From an uncultured Tateyamaria sp. (lineage in GTDB: Bacteria > Pseudomonadota > Alphaproteobacteria > Rhodobacterales > Rhodobacteraceae), in NCBI GenBank assembly GCA_947501275.1, contig CANMVD010000001.1, forward strand, positions 62,001-126,000: DNA of 64,000 nucleotides. The letters are read 5' to 3'. The number at the start of each line of letters is the position of its first letter. Position 1 is the first letter of the stretch. Shown piece by piece: positions 55,644-64,000 of this stretch. The notes below the pieces were generated by a model. The model was given only the letters and a program-made list of their open reading frames with translations. It ran no database searches and was not told the origin of the DNA. A program made the translations under genes and the position numbers.

Positions 55644-57737
55644 TCATCCCTCCTTGTTCAGGTCGTCAAACGTGCGCCCCGTCGCAACCAGGTCTTTTAG
55701 CAATGGCGCAGGTTCCCAAAAATACGGGTCCTCCTCGGCATATCCTTTGATATCCGCCAACAAAGCGTCCAGGCCAACCATGTCCGCCCATTTCAAGGGG
55801 CCACCGCGGTAGCGCGGAAATCCATAGCCAAACAGCAGGGTCATATCGACGTCCAGTGGACGGCGCGCGATCCCTTCACCAACGACTTTCGCGGCTTCAT
55901 TCACCATAGCCGCCATGTAGCGGCGTACGATTTCCTCACTGCCAAATGCCCGTGGCTTTAGCCCTTGGGCTGCCCGTTCTGCCTCGATCAACGGCATGAC
56001 ATCCGGGTTCGGCACACGCGCCTTGGATCCGGCGGCATAGTCGTAATACCCCTTACCTGTCTTCTGCCCAAAATGCCCGTCTTCGCATAGCTTGTCTGCA
56101 TAGGCCGCATCGCGGGCACGCGGATCAAGCCCTTCCATACGCTTGCGTTTGCGCACGGCATATCCAATGTCCAACCCTGCAAGATCCGCCACCGCAAAGG
56201 GCCCCATCGCGAATCCGAACGCCTCCAACGCAGCGTCAATCTCATAAGGCGACGCCCCATCAAGAATCATGTGATCTGCCGCGATGCGGTAGGTCGACAG
56301 GATGCGGTTACCGATAAACCCATCACAAACGCCGGCTCGGACCGACACTTTCCCAAGGCGTTTGCCTAGGGCAAATCCTGTTGCCGCGACGTCCGGCGCG
56401 GTTAGCGCACCGACCACCACTTCCAACAACTTCATGACGTGCGCGGGCGAAAAGAAATGCAAGCCCAGCACGTCACCGGGGCGCGACGTTGTCGCCGCAA
56501 TTGCGTCGATGTCCAGATATGATGTGTTCGAGGCAAGGATTGCCCCCGGTTTGCACACCCGATCAAGCTCTGCAAAGACGACCTTTTTGACGTCCATGTC
56601 CTCAAAAACAGCCTCAATGACCAGATCCGCGCCCGCAAGAGCATCATAGCCTGTTACAACACTCAGCGTTTCGCCCAATATCTGATCGTGCTGCGCTGGA
56701 CTGATCTTGCCCCGTTTCAGGGACCCGGCCAAATTGGCCGCGATCCGACTTCGGGCGGCCTCGCCCGCCTCGGCGCTCATTTCAAGCAGAGTCACACGCA
56801 AGCCCGACAGCAGCGCAGCGGTCGCAATCCCTGCGCCCATCGTGCCGCCACCTATGACGCCAATGTGGTCAAACTCACGCGCTGCCACACCTTTCAACTC
56901 GGGCAGATTGCCCACCGCACGCTCCGAGAAAAACGCGTGGATCATGCCCTCGCGCTGATCGGTCTGCATGAGGTCAAAGAAAATCTGGCGCTCCGCCTTC
57001 AACCCTTCTGCAAAGGGCTTTTCGACTGATGCCTGGACAGCACGCACACACCACGCAGGTGAGATCTGGCCCTTGCTGCGTGCCAATGTGGCCTCGAACG
57101 CCGCGTCCCAGTCGACAGGTGCAGGTGGATCCATTTCACTCACGGCCCGGCGTGGAGCGCTTTCATCCAGCAGCTTTTGCGCATAGGCAAGCCCGTTTTC
57201 AGCGGGATCACCGTCTTGCAAAACGTCAATGATACCAAGGTCATGCGCCTCAGATGCTCCCACGTGGCGCCCCGTTGTCATCACATCCAGCCCCGCCTCT
57301 ACCCCTGTCAGGCGCGGCAACCGTTGTGTCCCCCCTGCGCCGGGGATCAAACCCAGATGTACTTCGGGCAAACCGACCCGAGCCGAAGGTACGGCGATGC
57401 GATAATGACAGCCGAGTGCAACTTCCAACCCACCCCCTAACGAGACGCCGTGCATCGACGCCACCACGATCAACGGAGAGGCTTCGATCCGGTTGATAAG
57501 GGCTGGCAAGTTGGGTTCCACCAAAGGTTTGCCAAACTCGGTGATATCCGCACCTGCGAAAAAGGCGCGCCCCTCTCCCACAATCACAACCGCACGCACG
57601 CCCGCGTCCGCCTCCGCCCGGTCCATGCCGTCCCACAAACCTTGGCGAACCGCTTGGCTCAGCGCATTTACAGGCGGGTTTTTCACCGTCAAAACGGCGA
57701 CATCACCGTGTCGGGCATAGGCAATCTTGTCGCTCAC
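55644..57737 (-). CDS. Enoyl-CoA hydratase / 3-hydroxyacyl-CoA dehydrogenase fusion (FadB/PimF-like)
   Basis: 697 aa. N-terminal crotonase domain (NPPVNALSQAVRQG, MHGVSLGGGLEVALGCHYRI, GLPEVHLGLIPGAGGTQRLP with the two catalytic Glu). Then a Rossmann 3-hydroxyacyl-CoA dehydrogenase domain (IGVIGGGTMGAGIATAALLS) and its C-terminal helices (GFIGNRILSTYRIAADHMIL). Performs two beta-oxidation steps. GTG 57737 has a perfect GGAGG site; the frame extends 10 codons upstream. First gene of the leftward beta-oxidation operon. Confidence 0.93.
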   Translation of the reverse strand: MSDKIAYARHGDVAVLTVKNPPVNALSQAVRQGLWDGMDRAEADAGVRAVVIVGEGRAFFAGADITEFGKPLVEPNLPALINRIEASPLIVVASMHGVSLGGGLEVALGCHYRIAVPSARVGLPEVHLGLIPGAGGTQRLPRLTGVEAGLDVMTTGRHVGASEAHDLGIIDVLQDGDPAENGLAYAQKLLDESAPRRAVSEMDPPAPVDWDAAFEATLARSKGQISPAWCVRAVQASVEKPFAEGLKAERQIFFDLMQTDQREGMIHAFFSERAVGNLPELKGVAAREFDHIGVIGGGTMGAGIATAALLSGLRVTLLEMSAEAGEAARSRIAANLAGSLKRGKISPAQHDQILGETLSVVTGYDALAGADLVIEAVFEDMDVKKVVFAELDRVCKPGAILASNTSYLDIDAIAATTSRPGDVLGLHFFSPAHVMKLLEVVVGALTAPDVAATGFALGKRLGKVSVRAGVCDGFIGNRILSTYRIAADHMILDGASPYEIDAALEAFGFAMGPFAVADLAGLDIGYAVRKRKRMEGLDPRARDAAYADKLCEDGHFGQKTGKGYYDYAAGSKARVPNPDVMPLIEAERAAQGLKPRAFGSEEIVRRYMAAMVNEAAKVVGEGIARRPLDVDMTLLFGYGFPRYRGGPLKWADMVGLDALLADIKGYAEEDPYFWEPAPLLKDLVATGRTFDDLNKEG

Positions 57738-57904
57738 GTGGGACCTCCATGGATGCTGAACACACACAAAGGGTCCTGCGCCCCCTGCACAGCATGCAGC
57801 CTAGGCAGGTCACAAAAAAGGGCAAGGGTTTCTGGCAAAACGCCACGTCGCTGGCATCTCTGTTCCTAAAAAATCCTGCCCGAAAGGTCGGTCAGCAACC
57901 GCGC

Positions 57905-58402
57905 CTAAACTTCCCGGCGATAGATGAAACAACGGCCTTCTACAGCACCTGCAGGCAAGGGTTGCTCGACAAGGGCGTCAAAATACATCCGGTCAGACGC
58001 AACCATCAGCCCCCCCAAGGCCAAAAGGGGCTCCACCAACGGAGAGATATTGCGGGCAAAAACGTCGTTCTTGGCCGCATTGTGCCCCCCCAGATCCGCA
58101 TGGATCAGCGCAGCGGTCGGGCCAAAGCGCTCCAATGCTGCGGGCAATGTGTCATAGACATCACCCAGCACCACCATTTCATCCGGCGGCGTACTGTCAG
58201 GGTGCGAGGCCACAGCGCGCTCAAATACGTAGATGTCGCGAGAAGGCATGACGTGACGCATATGATGATAGGTCCGTCCATTTCCCAGGCCCAACTCGAA
58301 CACAGGTCCGGCAAGGTCCGCCACCGCCGTTGCAGCAAAATCCAGACAGGCGCGTTGGGACACCATGCGGTCCACAAACAGATCAAGGCGGCTTTGGCTC
58401 AT
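57905..58402 (-). CDS. Class I SAM-dependent methyltransferase
   Basis: 165 aa. Motif I is FELGLGNGRTYHHMRHVMPS, then the acidic strand IYVFERAVAS, HADLGGHNAAKND (motif IV region) and a C-terminal VEGRCFIYRREV. The frame is open all the way to 59698, but that part is antisense to the ABC transporter gene, so the start must be ATG 58402 (MSQSRLDLFVDRM), which has a GAGG site. Methyl acceptor unknown. Divergent from the ABC importer, with 171 bp between showing nothing recognisable. Confidence 0.8.
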   Translation of the reverse strand: MSQSRLDLFVDRMVSQRACLDFAATAVADLAGPVFELGLGNGRTYHHMRHVMPSRDIYVFERAVASHPDSTPPDEMVVLGDVYDTLPAALERFGPTAALIHADLGGHNAAKNDVFARNISPLVEPLLALGGLMVASDRMYFDALVEQPLPAGAVEGRCFIYRREV

Positions 58403-58573
58403 GACAAAATTCCTCATACGTTTCCGACTACATGGGCCAGAACGGCACAAATGACTAGAGGCAGCCCCCACGCACATTGGCGCGAGCACTCCGTGTTCGG
58501 ACGCGGTATGGACGTGGGGCCCGGAATCGGGTTCAGTGTCAGCGGTACCTCTGCCCACAATCCGGGACACGAA

Positions 58574-60343
58574 ATGTCGCCACTGCTTGACGTCAAAAAT
58601 CTGTCCATCGGCTTTGGCTCTGCCCCGCCGGTGGTCTATGGGGTGTCCTTCAGCGTTAGTGCAGGTGAAACGCTCGCACTGGTTGGCGAGAGCGGGTCGG
58701 GCAAGACGCTCACCTGCCGCTCCATCTTGCGGATCCTGCCCAAGACAGCGCAACTGCGACAAGGCGAAGTCCACTTTGGCACCGGAGCTTCGCGCGCGGA
58801 CCTTCTGCAACTTAGCCAAAGTCAGATCCGTGATGTCCGCGGCGACAGAATTTCCATGATTTTTCAGGAGCCTATGCGCTCTCTTTCGCCACTCCACCGC
58901 ATTGGCAATCAGGTTGCTGAAGTACTGACATTGCATCGTGACATGACAGCCAGCCAGGCCAAGAAAGACGTGCTTGCAACATTCGAACGCGTTGGGTTTC
59001 CCGACCCGGAACGCGCGTTCCGGGCTTACCCGTTTGAGCTGTCGGGGGGGATGCGGCAGCGTGCCATGATCGCCATGGCAATGGTCGCCAAACCGGACCT
59101 TCTCATCGCAGACGAACCGACCACGGCGCTTGATGTGACAACGCAGGCACAAGTCCTGGGTCTGATGAAAGATCTGCAACGCGACACCGGCATGGCGATG
59201 ATCCTTGTCACCCACGACCTCGGTGTGGTCGCCAACATGGCCGATAGCGTTGTTGTGATGAACAAGGGACACGTGATGGAAAGCGGGCCGGCCGAGGCCG
59301 TTCTCGGTGATCCCGGCCATGGATACACCCGCAAACTGTTCGCCGCCGCCCCAATCATTCCAGAAGTCGCAACGCCCGCCGATCCTGTAGATATGACAGA
59401 TCCCATTCTGGAACTCAGAAATGTGTCCAAAACCTACCACGTCTCTGCCGGCGGATGGAAAGCCAAACAGGCCGTTCATGCCTGCATCGATGTCAATCTG
59501 ATCCTGCCACGCGGCAAAACGCTGGCCGTGGTTGGCGAAAGCGGATCTGGCAAGACCACGTGCGCCCGCATCGCCCTTGGCGCCGAAGGGCCGGACCGCG
59601 GAGGCGAAGTGATCTTTCGCGCAGGCGATGGTACGCAACCCGTGCGCGTTGACAACCTCAGCCGCACCGAAAAGGTCGCCTTTCAGCGTCAGGCGCAAAT
59701 GGTGTTCCAGGATCCCTATTCCTCACTCAGCCCCCGTATGCGGGTTCAGGAAGCACTGACCGAGCCAATGGAAATCCACGGCCTTGGTTCCAAAATCGCA
59801 CGACGCGACAAGGCTGCCGAGATGTTGCGGTGGGTCGGGCTCAACCCTGACATGCTCAAACGCTACCCACACGCGTTTTCCGGGGGGCAGCGGCAACGAT
59901 TGTCGATTGCCCGCGCTCTGACGCTTGATCCCGTGTTGCTGGTCTGTGACGAACCGACTTCGGCGCTCGATGTCAGCGTTCAGGAACAAATCCTGTCCCT
60001 GCTGGAACGCATCCGCGATGGCATGGGGCTCAGTTATCTGTTTATCAGTCACGATCTGGCAGTGGTTGCACGCATCGCGGATGAGGTCGCAGTGATGCGT
60101 CGCGGCGTAGTGGTGGAACAGGCCGCACCGGAAACCCTGTTTTACAATCCCTCACATCCCTACACCAAGGCACTGATTGCTGCCCAACCCGAACCCGACA
60201 TTTCCCGCCCCATTGATCTGGCTCAGGTCGCGCACGGCGCGGGCCGTCCGGAAAGCTGGCCCGAGATGTACCGTTTTGAAGGGCGCGACGCGCCAAATCT
60301 GCACGAAATCGAACCCGGACATAAGGTGCGCTGCCATGTTTGA
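58574..60343 (+). CDS. Dual-ATPase ABC importer component (YejF/DppDF-fusion type)
   Basis: 589 aa with two complete ATPase domains. First: GESGSGKTLTCRSIL, signature LSGGMRQR, Walker B LLIADEPTTALD. Second: GESGSGKTTCARIAL, signature FSGGQRQRLSIARA, Walker B LLVCDEPTSALD, and the oligopeptide-family C-terminus with YNPSHPYTKALIAA. One chain replaces the OppD/OppF pair. ATG 58574 (MSPLLDVKNL) starts the first domain; earlier codons in frame are antisense to the methyltransferase. First gene of an importer operon with the binding protein and two permeases. Confidence 0.92.
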   Translation: MSPLLDVKNLSIGFGSAPPVVYGVSFSVSAGETLALVGESGSGKTLTCRSILRILPKTAQLRQGEVHFGTGASRADLLQLSQSQIRDVRGDRISMIFQEPMRSLSPLHRIGNQVAEVLTLHRDMTASQAKKDVLATFERVGFPDPERAFRAYPFELSGGMRQRAMIAMAMVAKPDLLIADEPTTALDVTTQAQVLGLMKDLQRDTGMAMILVTHDLGVVANMADSVVVMNKGHVMESGPAEAVLGDPGHGYTRKLFAAAPIIPEVATPADPVDMTDPILELRNVSKTYHVSAGGWKAKQAVHACIDVNLILPRGKTLAVVGESGSGKTTCARIALGAEGPDRGGEVIFRAGDGTQPVRVDNLSRTEKVAFQRQAQMVFQDPYSSLSPRMRVQEALTEPMEIHGLGSKIARRDKAAEMLRWVGLNPDMLKRYPHAFSGGQRQRLSIARALTLDPVLLVCDEPTSALDVSVQEQILSLLERIRDGMGLSYLFISHDLAVVARIADEVAVMRRGVVVEQAAPETLFYNPSHPYTKALIAAQPEPDISRPIDLAQVAHGAGRPESWPEMYRFEGRDAPNLHEIEPGHKVRCHV

Positions 60344-62264
60344 CCGTTTGAAAGTTCTACTCCTTGCCTGCTCGCTCGCTTTACCCGCGATGGCCCAGAC
60401 ACCCGTTCAGGAAAGCGGTTTCTGGGCGGCGGAGGTGCGCAAGGGTGACATGCCCCCTGCGGCTGAGCGTATCCCTCAAACGCCACTCATCGTCGATCTC
60501 GAAGCAAAGGGGCGCAGTTTTGGCACCCAAGGCGGGACGCTGCGCACGATGGTCACGCGCTCAAAAGATGTGCGCCAAATGGTCGTTTACGGTTATGCGC
60601 GTCTGGTTGGTTATGATCACGAATACAGGCTCAAGCCAGACATTCTGCGCGACATAGAAGTCGAAGATGGGCGCAAATTCACTTTGCATCTGCGCCCCGG
60701 TCATCGCTGGTCCGACGGACAACCCTTCACATCGGCGGACTTCCAATACTGGTGGGAACACGTGGCCCAGAACAGTGAATTGGCGCCAAACGGGCCACCG
60801 GACGTGATGCGCTCGGGCTCTGGCATCGCGACGATGACGTTCCCGGACACGTACACCGTGGTGATCACCTTTCCGGATGCAAATCCGCGCTTTTTGCCAG
60901 CATTGGCCGGGGCCAGCCCCCCATTCATCTACCGTCCCGCACATTACCTCAAACAGTTCCATGTTGATTTCAACACGATGGAAGAGATGGAGGAAATGAT
61001 CGACCGCAAGCGGGTCCGGGGGTGGGCACCGCTGCACAACAAGCTCGACAACATGTACAAGTTCGACAACCACGAACTGCCCACCCTGCAACCGTGGATG
61101 CCCGCCAGTACCGGCGGGGCGTCGCGTAACCTGTTTGTGCGAAACCCGTATTTCCATCGCGTTGATTCACGCGGCATCCACTTGCCCTACATTGACGTCG
61201 TCGAGATGGACATTGTGGGCTCTGGGCTTGTGGCTGCAAAATCCAATGCCGGGGAAAGCGATCTGCAAGCCCGCGGCCTTGATTTCCGCGATGTGTCGAT
61301 CCTGAAAAAAGGCGAGGCGGACGGCGGAAAATACCGCACCTTCCTGTGGTCCAACGGGGCAGCCAGCCAGATTGCCATTTACCCCAACCTCAACTTTGCC
61401 GATCCGGTCTGGCGCGAGGTCATCCGCGATGCGCGCTTCCGGCGCGCGCTGTCTCTGGCCATCGACCGGCGCATGATCAACCGTGCGCTCTATTTCGGCC
61501 TCGGCAAGGAAGGCGGGATGACTGCCCTTGCCAAAAGTCCGCTGTTTGATCCCCAGAACCTGACCAAGTGGGCCATCTACGACCCCGACAGCGCCAATGC
61601 CTTGCTGGATGAAATGGGGCTCGACACCCGAGACCGCGCCGGCATCCGCCTGCTCCCTGACGGACGGCCCATGGAATTTGTAATCGAAACCGCAGGGGAG
61701 CGTCAGGAAGTCGAGAACGCGCTCGCCATAATCACTGACACATGGCGCGATATTGGCGTCAAGCTGATCATGCGCCCGCTGGACCGAGACATCCTGCGCA
61801 ACCGGGTGTTTTCGGGGGTGACAATGGCGGCTGTCTGGTTTGGTTGGGACAACGGCATCCCACAGGCCTACACCCCACCCGCCTATCTGGCGCCAACGGA
61901 TCAGGTGTTTTTTGCGTGGCCCAAGTGGGGCCAATATTACCAGACCCATGGCGCCGCCGGTGAGGCTGCCGATCTCGAGCCCGCCAAGAGGCTGCTGGAC
62001 CTCAATCGTCGTTGGGAAGCCACGCAAAACGAGACCATACGCACTGAAATCTGGAAAGAGATGCTGGCCATTCACGCCGATCAGCAATTCGGGATCGGCA
62101 TCTTGTCTGAGGCCCCTCAACCCGTTGTCGTATCCGACCGACTGCGAAACGTGCCAGAGTTTGGCAAATGGGCATGGGACCCCGGCGCACATTTCGGGGT
62201 GCATCGCGTTGACGAATTCTACTTTGGCGATCCGGCCGAAGAACTTGCGCAGGTGCTCAAATGA
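60336..62264 (+). CDS. ABC transporter substrate-binding protein (SBP_bac_5 family)
   Basis: 642 aa, periplasmic. Signal MFDRLKVLLLACSLALPAMA. Opp/Dpp-type fold: GGTLRTMVTRSKDVRQMVVY, LKPDILRDIEVEDGRKFTLH, LRPGHRWSDGQPFTSADFQY, RDARFRRALSLAIDRRMINR, and the long C-terminal lobe. Larger than DppA (about 535), closer to YejA-like or oligosaccharide receptors. Overlaps the ATPase gene by 8 bp and the permease gene by 4 bp. The ligand could be a peptide or a sugar; the sequence alone does not decide. Confidence 0.9.
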   Translation: MFDRLKVLLLACSLALPAMAQTPVQESGFWAAEVRKGDMPPAAERIPQTPLIVDLEAKGRSFGTQGGTLRTMVTRSKDVRQMVVYGYARLVGYDHEYRLKPDILRDIEVEDGRKFTLHLRPGHRWSDGQPFTSADFQYWWEHVAQNSELAPNGPPDVMRSGSGIATMTFPDTYTVVITFPDANPRFLPALAGASPPFIYRPAHYLKQFHVDFNTMEEMEEMIDRKRVRGWAPLHNKLDNMYKFDNHELPTLQPWMPASTGGASRNLFVRNPYFHRVDSRGIHLPYIDVVEMDIVGSGLVAAKSNAGESDLQARGLDFRDVSILKKGEADGGKYRTFLWSNGAASQIAIYPNLNFADPVWREVIRDARFRRALSLAIDRRMINRALYFGLGKEGGMTALAKSPLFDPQNLTKWAIYDPDSANALLDEMGLDTRDRAGIRLLPDGRPMEFVIETAGERQEVENALAIITDTWRDIGVKLIMRPLDRDILRNRVFSGVTMAAVWFGWDNGIPQAYTPPAYLAPTDQVFFAWPKWGQYYQTHGAAGEAADLEPAKRLLDLNRRWEATQNETIRTEIWKEMLAIHADQQFGIGILSEAPQPVVVSDRLRNVPEFGKWAWDPGAHFGVHRVDEFYFGDPAEELAQVLK

Positions 62265-63289
62265 TGTTTGTCCGCTATGCGGCCTACCGGCTTTTGACGA
62301 TGCTGCTCACACTGGCCGTGGTGTCCGTGCTGATCTTCATCATCATCAACCTGCCGCCCGGCGACTACCTGTCCAACCAAATCGCAGAACTGCGCGCCAC
62401 GGGCCAGGCCGAAGGTGTGGCCAAGGCTGAATTCCTGCGTCAGGAATACGCGCTCGACCGGCCGCTCTATCAGCAATACCTGATCTGGGTTGGCGTGATC
62501 CCCGGCCCGCAAGGATTTTCCGGCCTGCTGCAAGGCGACTTTGGTTGGTCATTTGAATTTGACGCACCAGTCGCAGACATCGTCGGCGACGCGCTCTGGC
62601 TGACTGTGCTGGTCAACCTCGCCGCCGTGCTGTTTGTCTACCTCGTCGCCCTGCCCCTTGGTGTGCTGGCGGCAGCCAGATCCGCCACGTGGGTCGATTA
62701 CACCACCGCTTTTGTCGGCTATCTGGGCCTTGCGACACCCAACTTCCTGCTGGCGCTGATGCTGTTTTACTACGGTCACAAATACCTCGGCCTTCCCATC
62801 GGCGGCCTTATGGCCCCGGAATACGAGGGCGAACCGATGAGTCCCGGCAAGATCCAGTCGATCCTTGTGCACCTCATCGTGCCCACTTTCGTGATCGGCA
62901 CCTCGGGGGCGGCGGGCATGATGCAACGGCTGCGGGCCAACATGCTGGATGAACTCAGCAAACCTTACGTCGAAACTGGCAAAGCCAAAGGCCTCGGCCC
63001 AACCAAGCTGCTGACGAAATACCCGCTGCGTATGGCCTTCAACCCGTTTGTAGCTGACATCGGCAACCTGCTGCCCGCGATGGTGTCCGGCTCGGTCCTC
63101 GTCTCGGTGGTGCTGGGGCTGCAAACCATCGGGCCCGCCCTGTTGACCGCGCTGAAGTCCCAAGACCAATTCCTCGCCGCCTTTGTGCTGATGTTCGTGG
63201 CCCTACTCACGCTCATTGGCACCATGATCTCTGACCTCTTGCTGGTTCTGCTCGATCCCCGCATCCGCTACGGCGCACGGGAAGGATAG
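62261..63289 (+). CDS. ABC transporter permease, YejB/DppB-like
   Basis: 342 aa, about six helices. N-terminal FVRYAAYRLLTMLLTLAVVS, periplasmic loop EYALDRPLYQQYLIWVGVIP and GLLQGDFGWSFEF, then LANMLDELS-like RLRANMLDELSKPYVETGKA with the EAA coupling motif (ETGKAKGLGPTKLLTKYPLR). Starts at ATG 62261 overlapping the binding-protein stop (ATGA). Fits the first of two permeases in oligopeptide-type importers. Confidence 0.92.
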   Translation: MMFVRYAAYRLLTMLLTLAVVSVLIFIIINLPPGDYLSNQIAELRATGQAEGVAKAEFLRQEYALDRPLYQQYLIWVGVIPGPQGFSGLLQGDFGWSFEFDAPVADIVGDALWLTVLVNLAAVLFVYLVALPLGVLAAARSATWVDYTTAFVGYLGLATPNFLLALMLFYYGHKYLGLPIGGLMAPEYEGEPMSPGKIQSILVHLIVPTFVIGTSGAAGMMQRLRANMLDELSKPYVETGKAKGLGPTKLLTKYPLRMAFNPFVADIGNLLPAMVSGSVLVSVVLGLQTIGPALLTALKSQDQFLAAFVLMFVALLTLIGTMISDLLLVLLDPRIRYGAREG

Positions 63290-63294
63290 CCCAG

Positions 63295-64000
63295 ATGAGC
63301 ACACTCCCCGACGGACGCTATATCGACGACGCGCCTTATGATCCCAACGTGGATCTCAGCGCGCCGGAACGCTCGGACATGGACGCATCCAATGCCGTCC
63401 TCGTATGGCGCAAGTTCCGCAAACACAAATTGGGGCTGCTGTCGGGGATCTTCCTGTTCTTCGCCTACGCCTTCATTCCGTTTGCGGGCTTCATCTCACC
63501 CTATACTCCGAACGAACGCAGCGCCGACCACCTCTACCATCCACCCCAAGCGATTAAATTCTGGCATGATGGCGAGTATGTCGGCCCCTTTGTCTATCCG
63601 ACAACCAGCGTGGCCGATCTCGAAAACTTCGTCTGGACTTACGAGACAGACACCACCCGCCCCATGCCGCTGCAGTTCTTCTGCAAAAAGACGGAATACA
63701 ACCTGATTGGGTTCATTCCCACTGAGAGGCACCTGTTCTGCGCGCCTGAAGGGGCCACCATCTTTATCTTCGGCTCTGACAGGCTGGGACGCGACGTGTT
63801 CAGCCGCATCTCCTACGGTGCACAACTATCCCTCACCGTCGGCCTGATCGGCATCACCGTCAGCTTTATCCTCGGCATAGGCTTTGGTGCCATCGCAGGC
63901 TATTTCGGCGGCTGGATCGACTGGACCGTGAACCGGGCTATCGAAATTCTGCGCTCCCTTCCCGAACTGCCGCTCTGGCTCGCTTTGTCGGCGGCTGTGC
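63295..64000 (+). CDS. ABC transporter permease, YejE/DppC-like, 3' end beyond window
   Basis: The first 235 residues are visible. One N-terminal helix (about 47-68) is followed by a large periplasmic insertion (about residues 70-158: HPPQAIKFWHDGEYVGPFVY, and two Cys at 130 and 149 that could pair). Then comes the conserved IFGSDRLGRDVFSRISYGAQ and further helices with LRSLPELPLWLAL. Such an insertion is typical of the YejE/oligosaccharide-type DppC proteins. Starts 5 bp after the upstream permease. The C-terminus lies outside the window. Confidence 0.88.
   Translation, partial: MSTLPDGRYIDDAPYDPNVDLSAPERSDMDASNAVLVWRKFRKHKLGLLSGIFLFFAYAFIPFAGFISPYTPNERSADHLYHPPQAIKFWHDGEYVGPFVYPTTSVADLENFVWTYETDTTRPMPLQFFCKKTEYNLIGFIPTERHLFCAPEGATIFIFGSDRLGRDVFSRISYGAQLSLTVGLIGITVSFILGIGFGAIAGYFGGWIDWTVNRAIEILRSLPELPLWLALSAAV

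Noticed and set aside
57749-58573. Upstream extension of the ABC ATPase frame (275 codons)
   Set aside because: Low-complexity, His/Arg/Gln-rich antisense of the methyltransferase; family homology begins at MSPLLDVKNL (58574).
58403-59698. Long leftward open frame continuous with the methyltransferase, giving 597 residues
   Set aside because: It is exactly antisense to the dual-ATPase gene with all ABC motifs on the plus strand; only the part from 58402 down looks like protein.
1-64000. tRNA, rRNA, CRISPR arrays, insertion sequences, prophage genes
   Set aside because: No cloverleaf-like sequence, spaced repeats, transposase or integrase motif was found in any gap by reading; no tool was run.

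Overview
The window looks like a chromosomal segment of a marine Rhodobacteraceae (Roseobacter-group) alphaproteobacterium. The grounds are the split F0 operon atpI-atpB-atpE-atpF'-atpF, MipZ, an ffh/aroQ/rpsP/rimM/trmD/rplS/rpmE housekeeping block, a tripartite tricarboxylate transporter (TTT), Entner-Doudoroff genes, and the general protein style and moderately GC-rich composition. No rRNA, tRNA, CRISPR array, phage gene or transposase was seen. The assignment is inference from gene content; no database was searched.

Layout. 1-1240: a partial lipoprotein and a FadR-type regulator. 1411-4162: the F0 ATP synthase operon with terminator, an internal hairpin and a probable promoter. 4306-10463: regulators (two LysR, one ArsR), a DUF1127-like small protein, an EamA exporter, an azoreductase, a pair of tandem paralogous membrane proteins and an alpha/beta hydrolase. 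10555-20220: translation and secretion genes (ffh, rpsP, rimM, trmD, rplS, rpmE). These are interleaved with a NIPSNAP protein, a translationally coupled row of four GNAT acetyltransferases, two very small genes, chorismate mutase and a sulfotransferase-like gene. 20221-20460 is a noncoding patch made of repeats. 20461-26295: eda-edd, mipZ, a LysR/YceI pair and a short-chain dehydrogenase.

26391-40901 is the most interesting part. An eight-gene leftward operon (IclR regulator, class III aminotransferase, TctB, TctA, TctC, class I glutamine amidotransferase, cytochrome P450, glutamine-synthetase-like ligase) diverges from a five-gene rightward operon. The rightward operon carries HpaE, a homoprotocatechuate 2,3-dioxygenase, an aromatic amino acid decarboxylase, an HpaG-type FAH protein and HpaH. 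A perfect 7-3-7 palindrome sits between them. I read this as one regulon for an aromatic amine or aromatic amino acid. The amine may be gamma-glutamylated, oxidised by the P450, released, deaminated and sent into homoprotocatechuate meta-cleavage.

40898-49472: a sugar ABC operon (XylF-like binding protein, permease, single-domain ATPase, glucokinase) opposite a ROK repressor. A VCBS/ASPIC protein and a MauG-like di-haem cytochrome follow. A 26-bp operator-like sequence recurs before the transporter and before the cytochrome. 49531-51323: a UDP-glucuronate-epimerase-like protein and rpe. 51499-57737: a leftward beta-oxidation operon resembling pimFCDA (dicarboxylate or pimelate degradation) but without a thiolase. 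57905-58402: a small methyltransferase. 58574 to the end: a peptide/oligosaccharide-type ABC importer, truncated by the window edge.

At least three families of short dispersed intergenic repeats occur. Most start codons downstream of the first gene of an operon overlap the preceding stop (ATGA, GTGA, TTGA), so translational coupling is common here.
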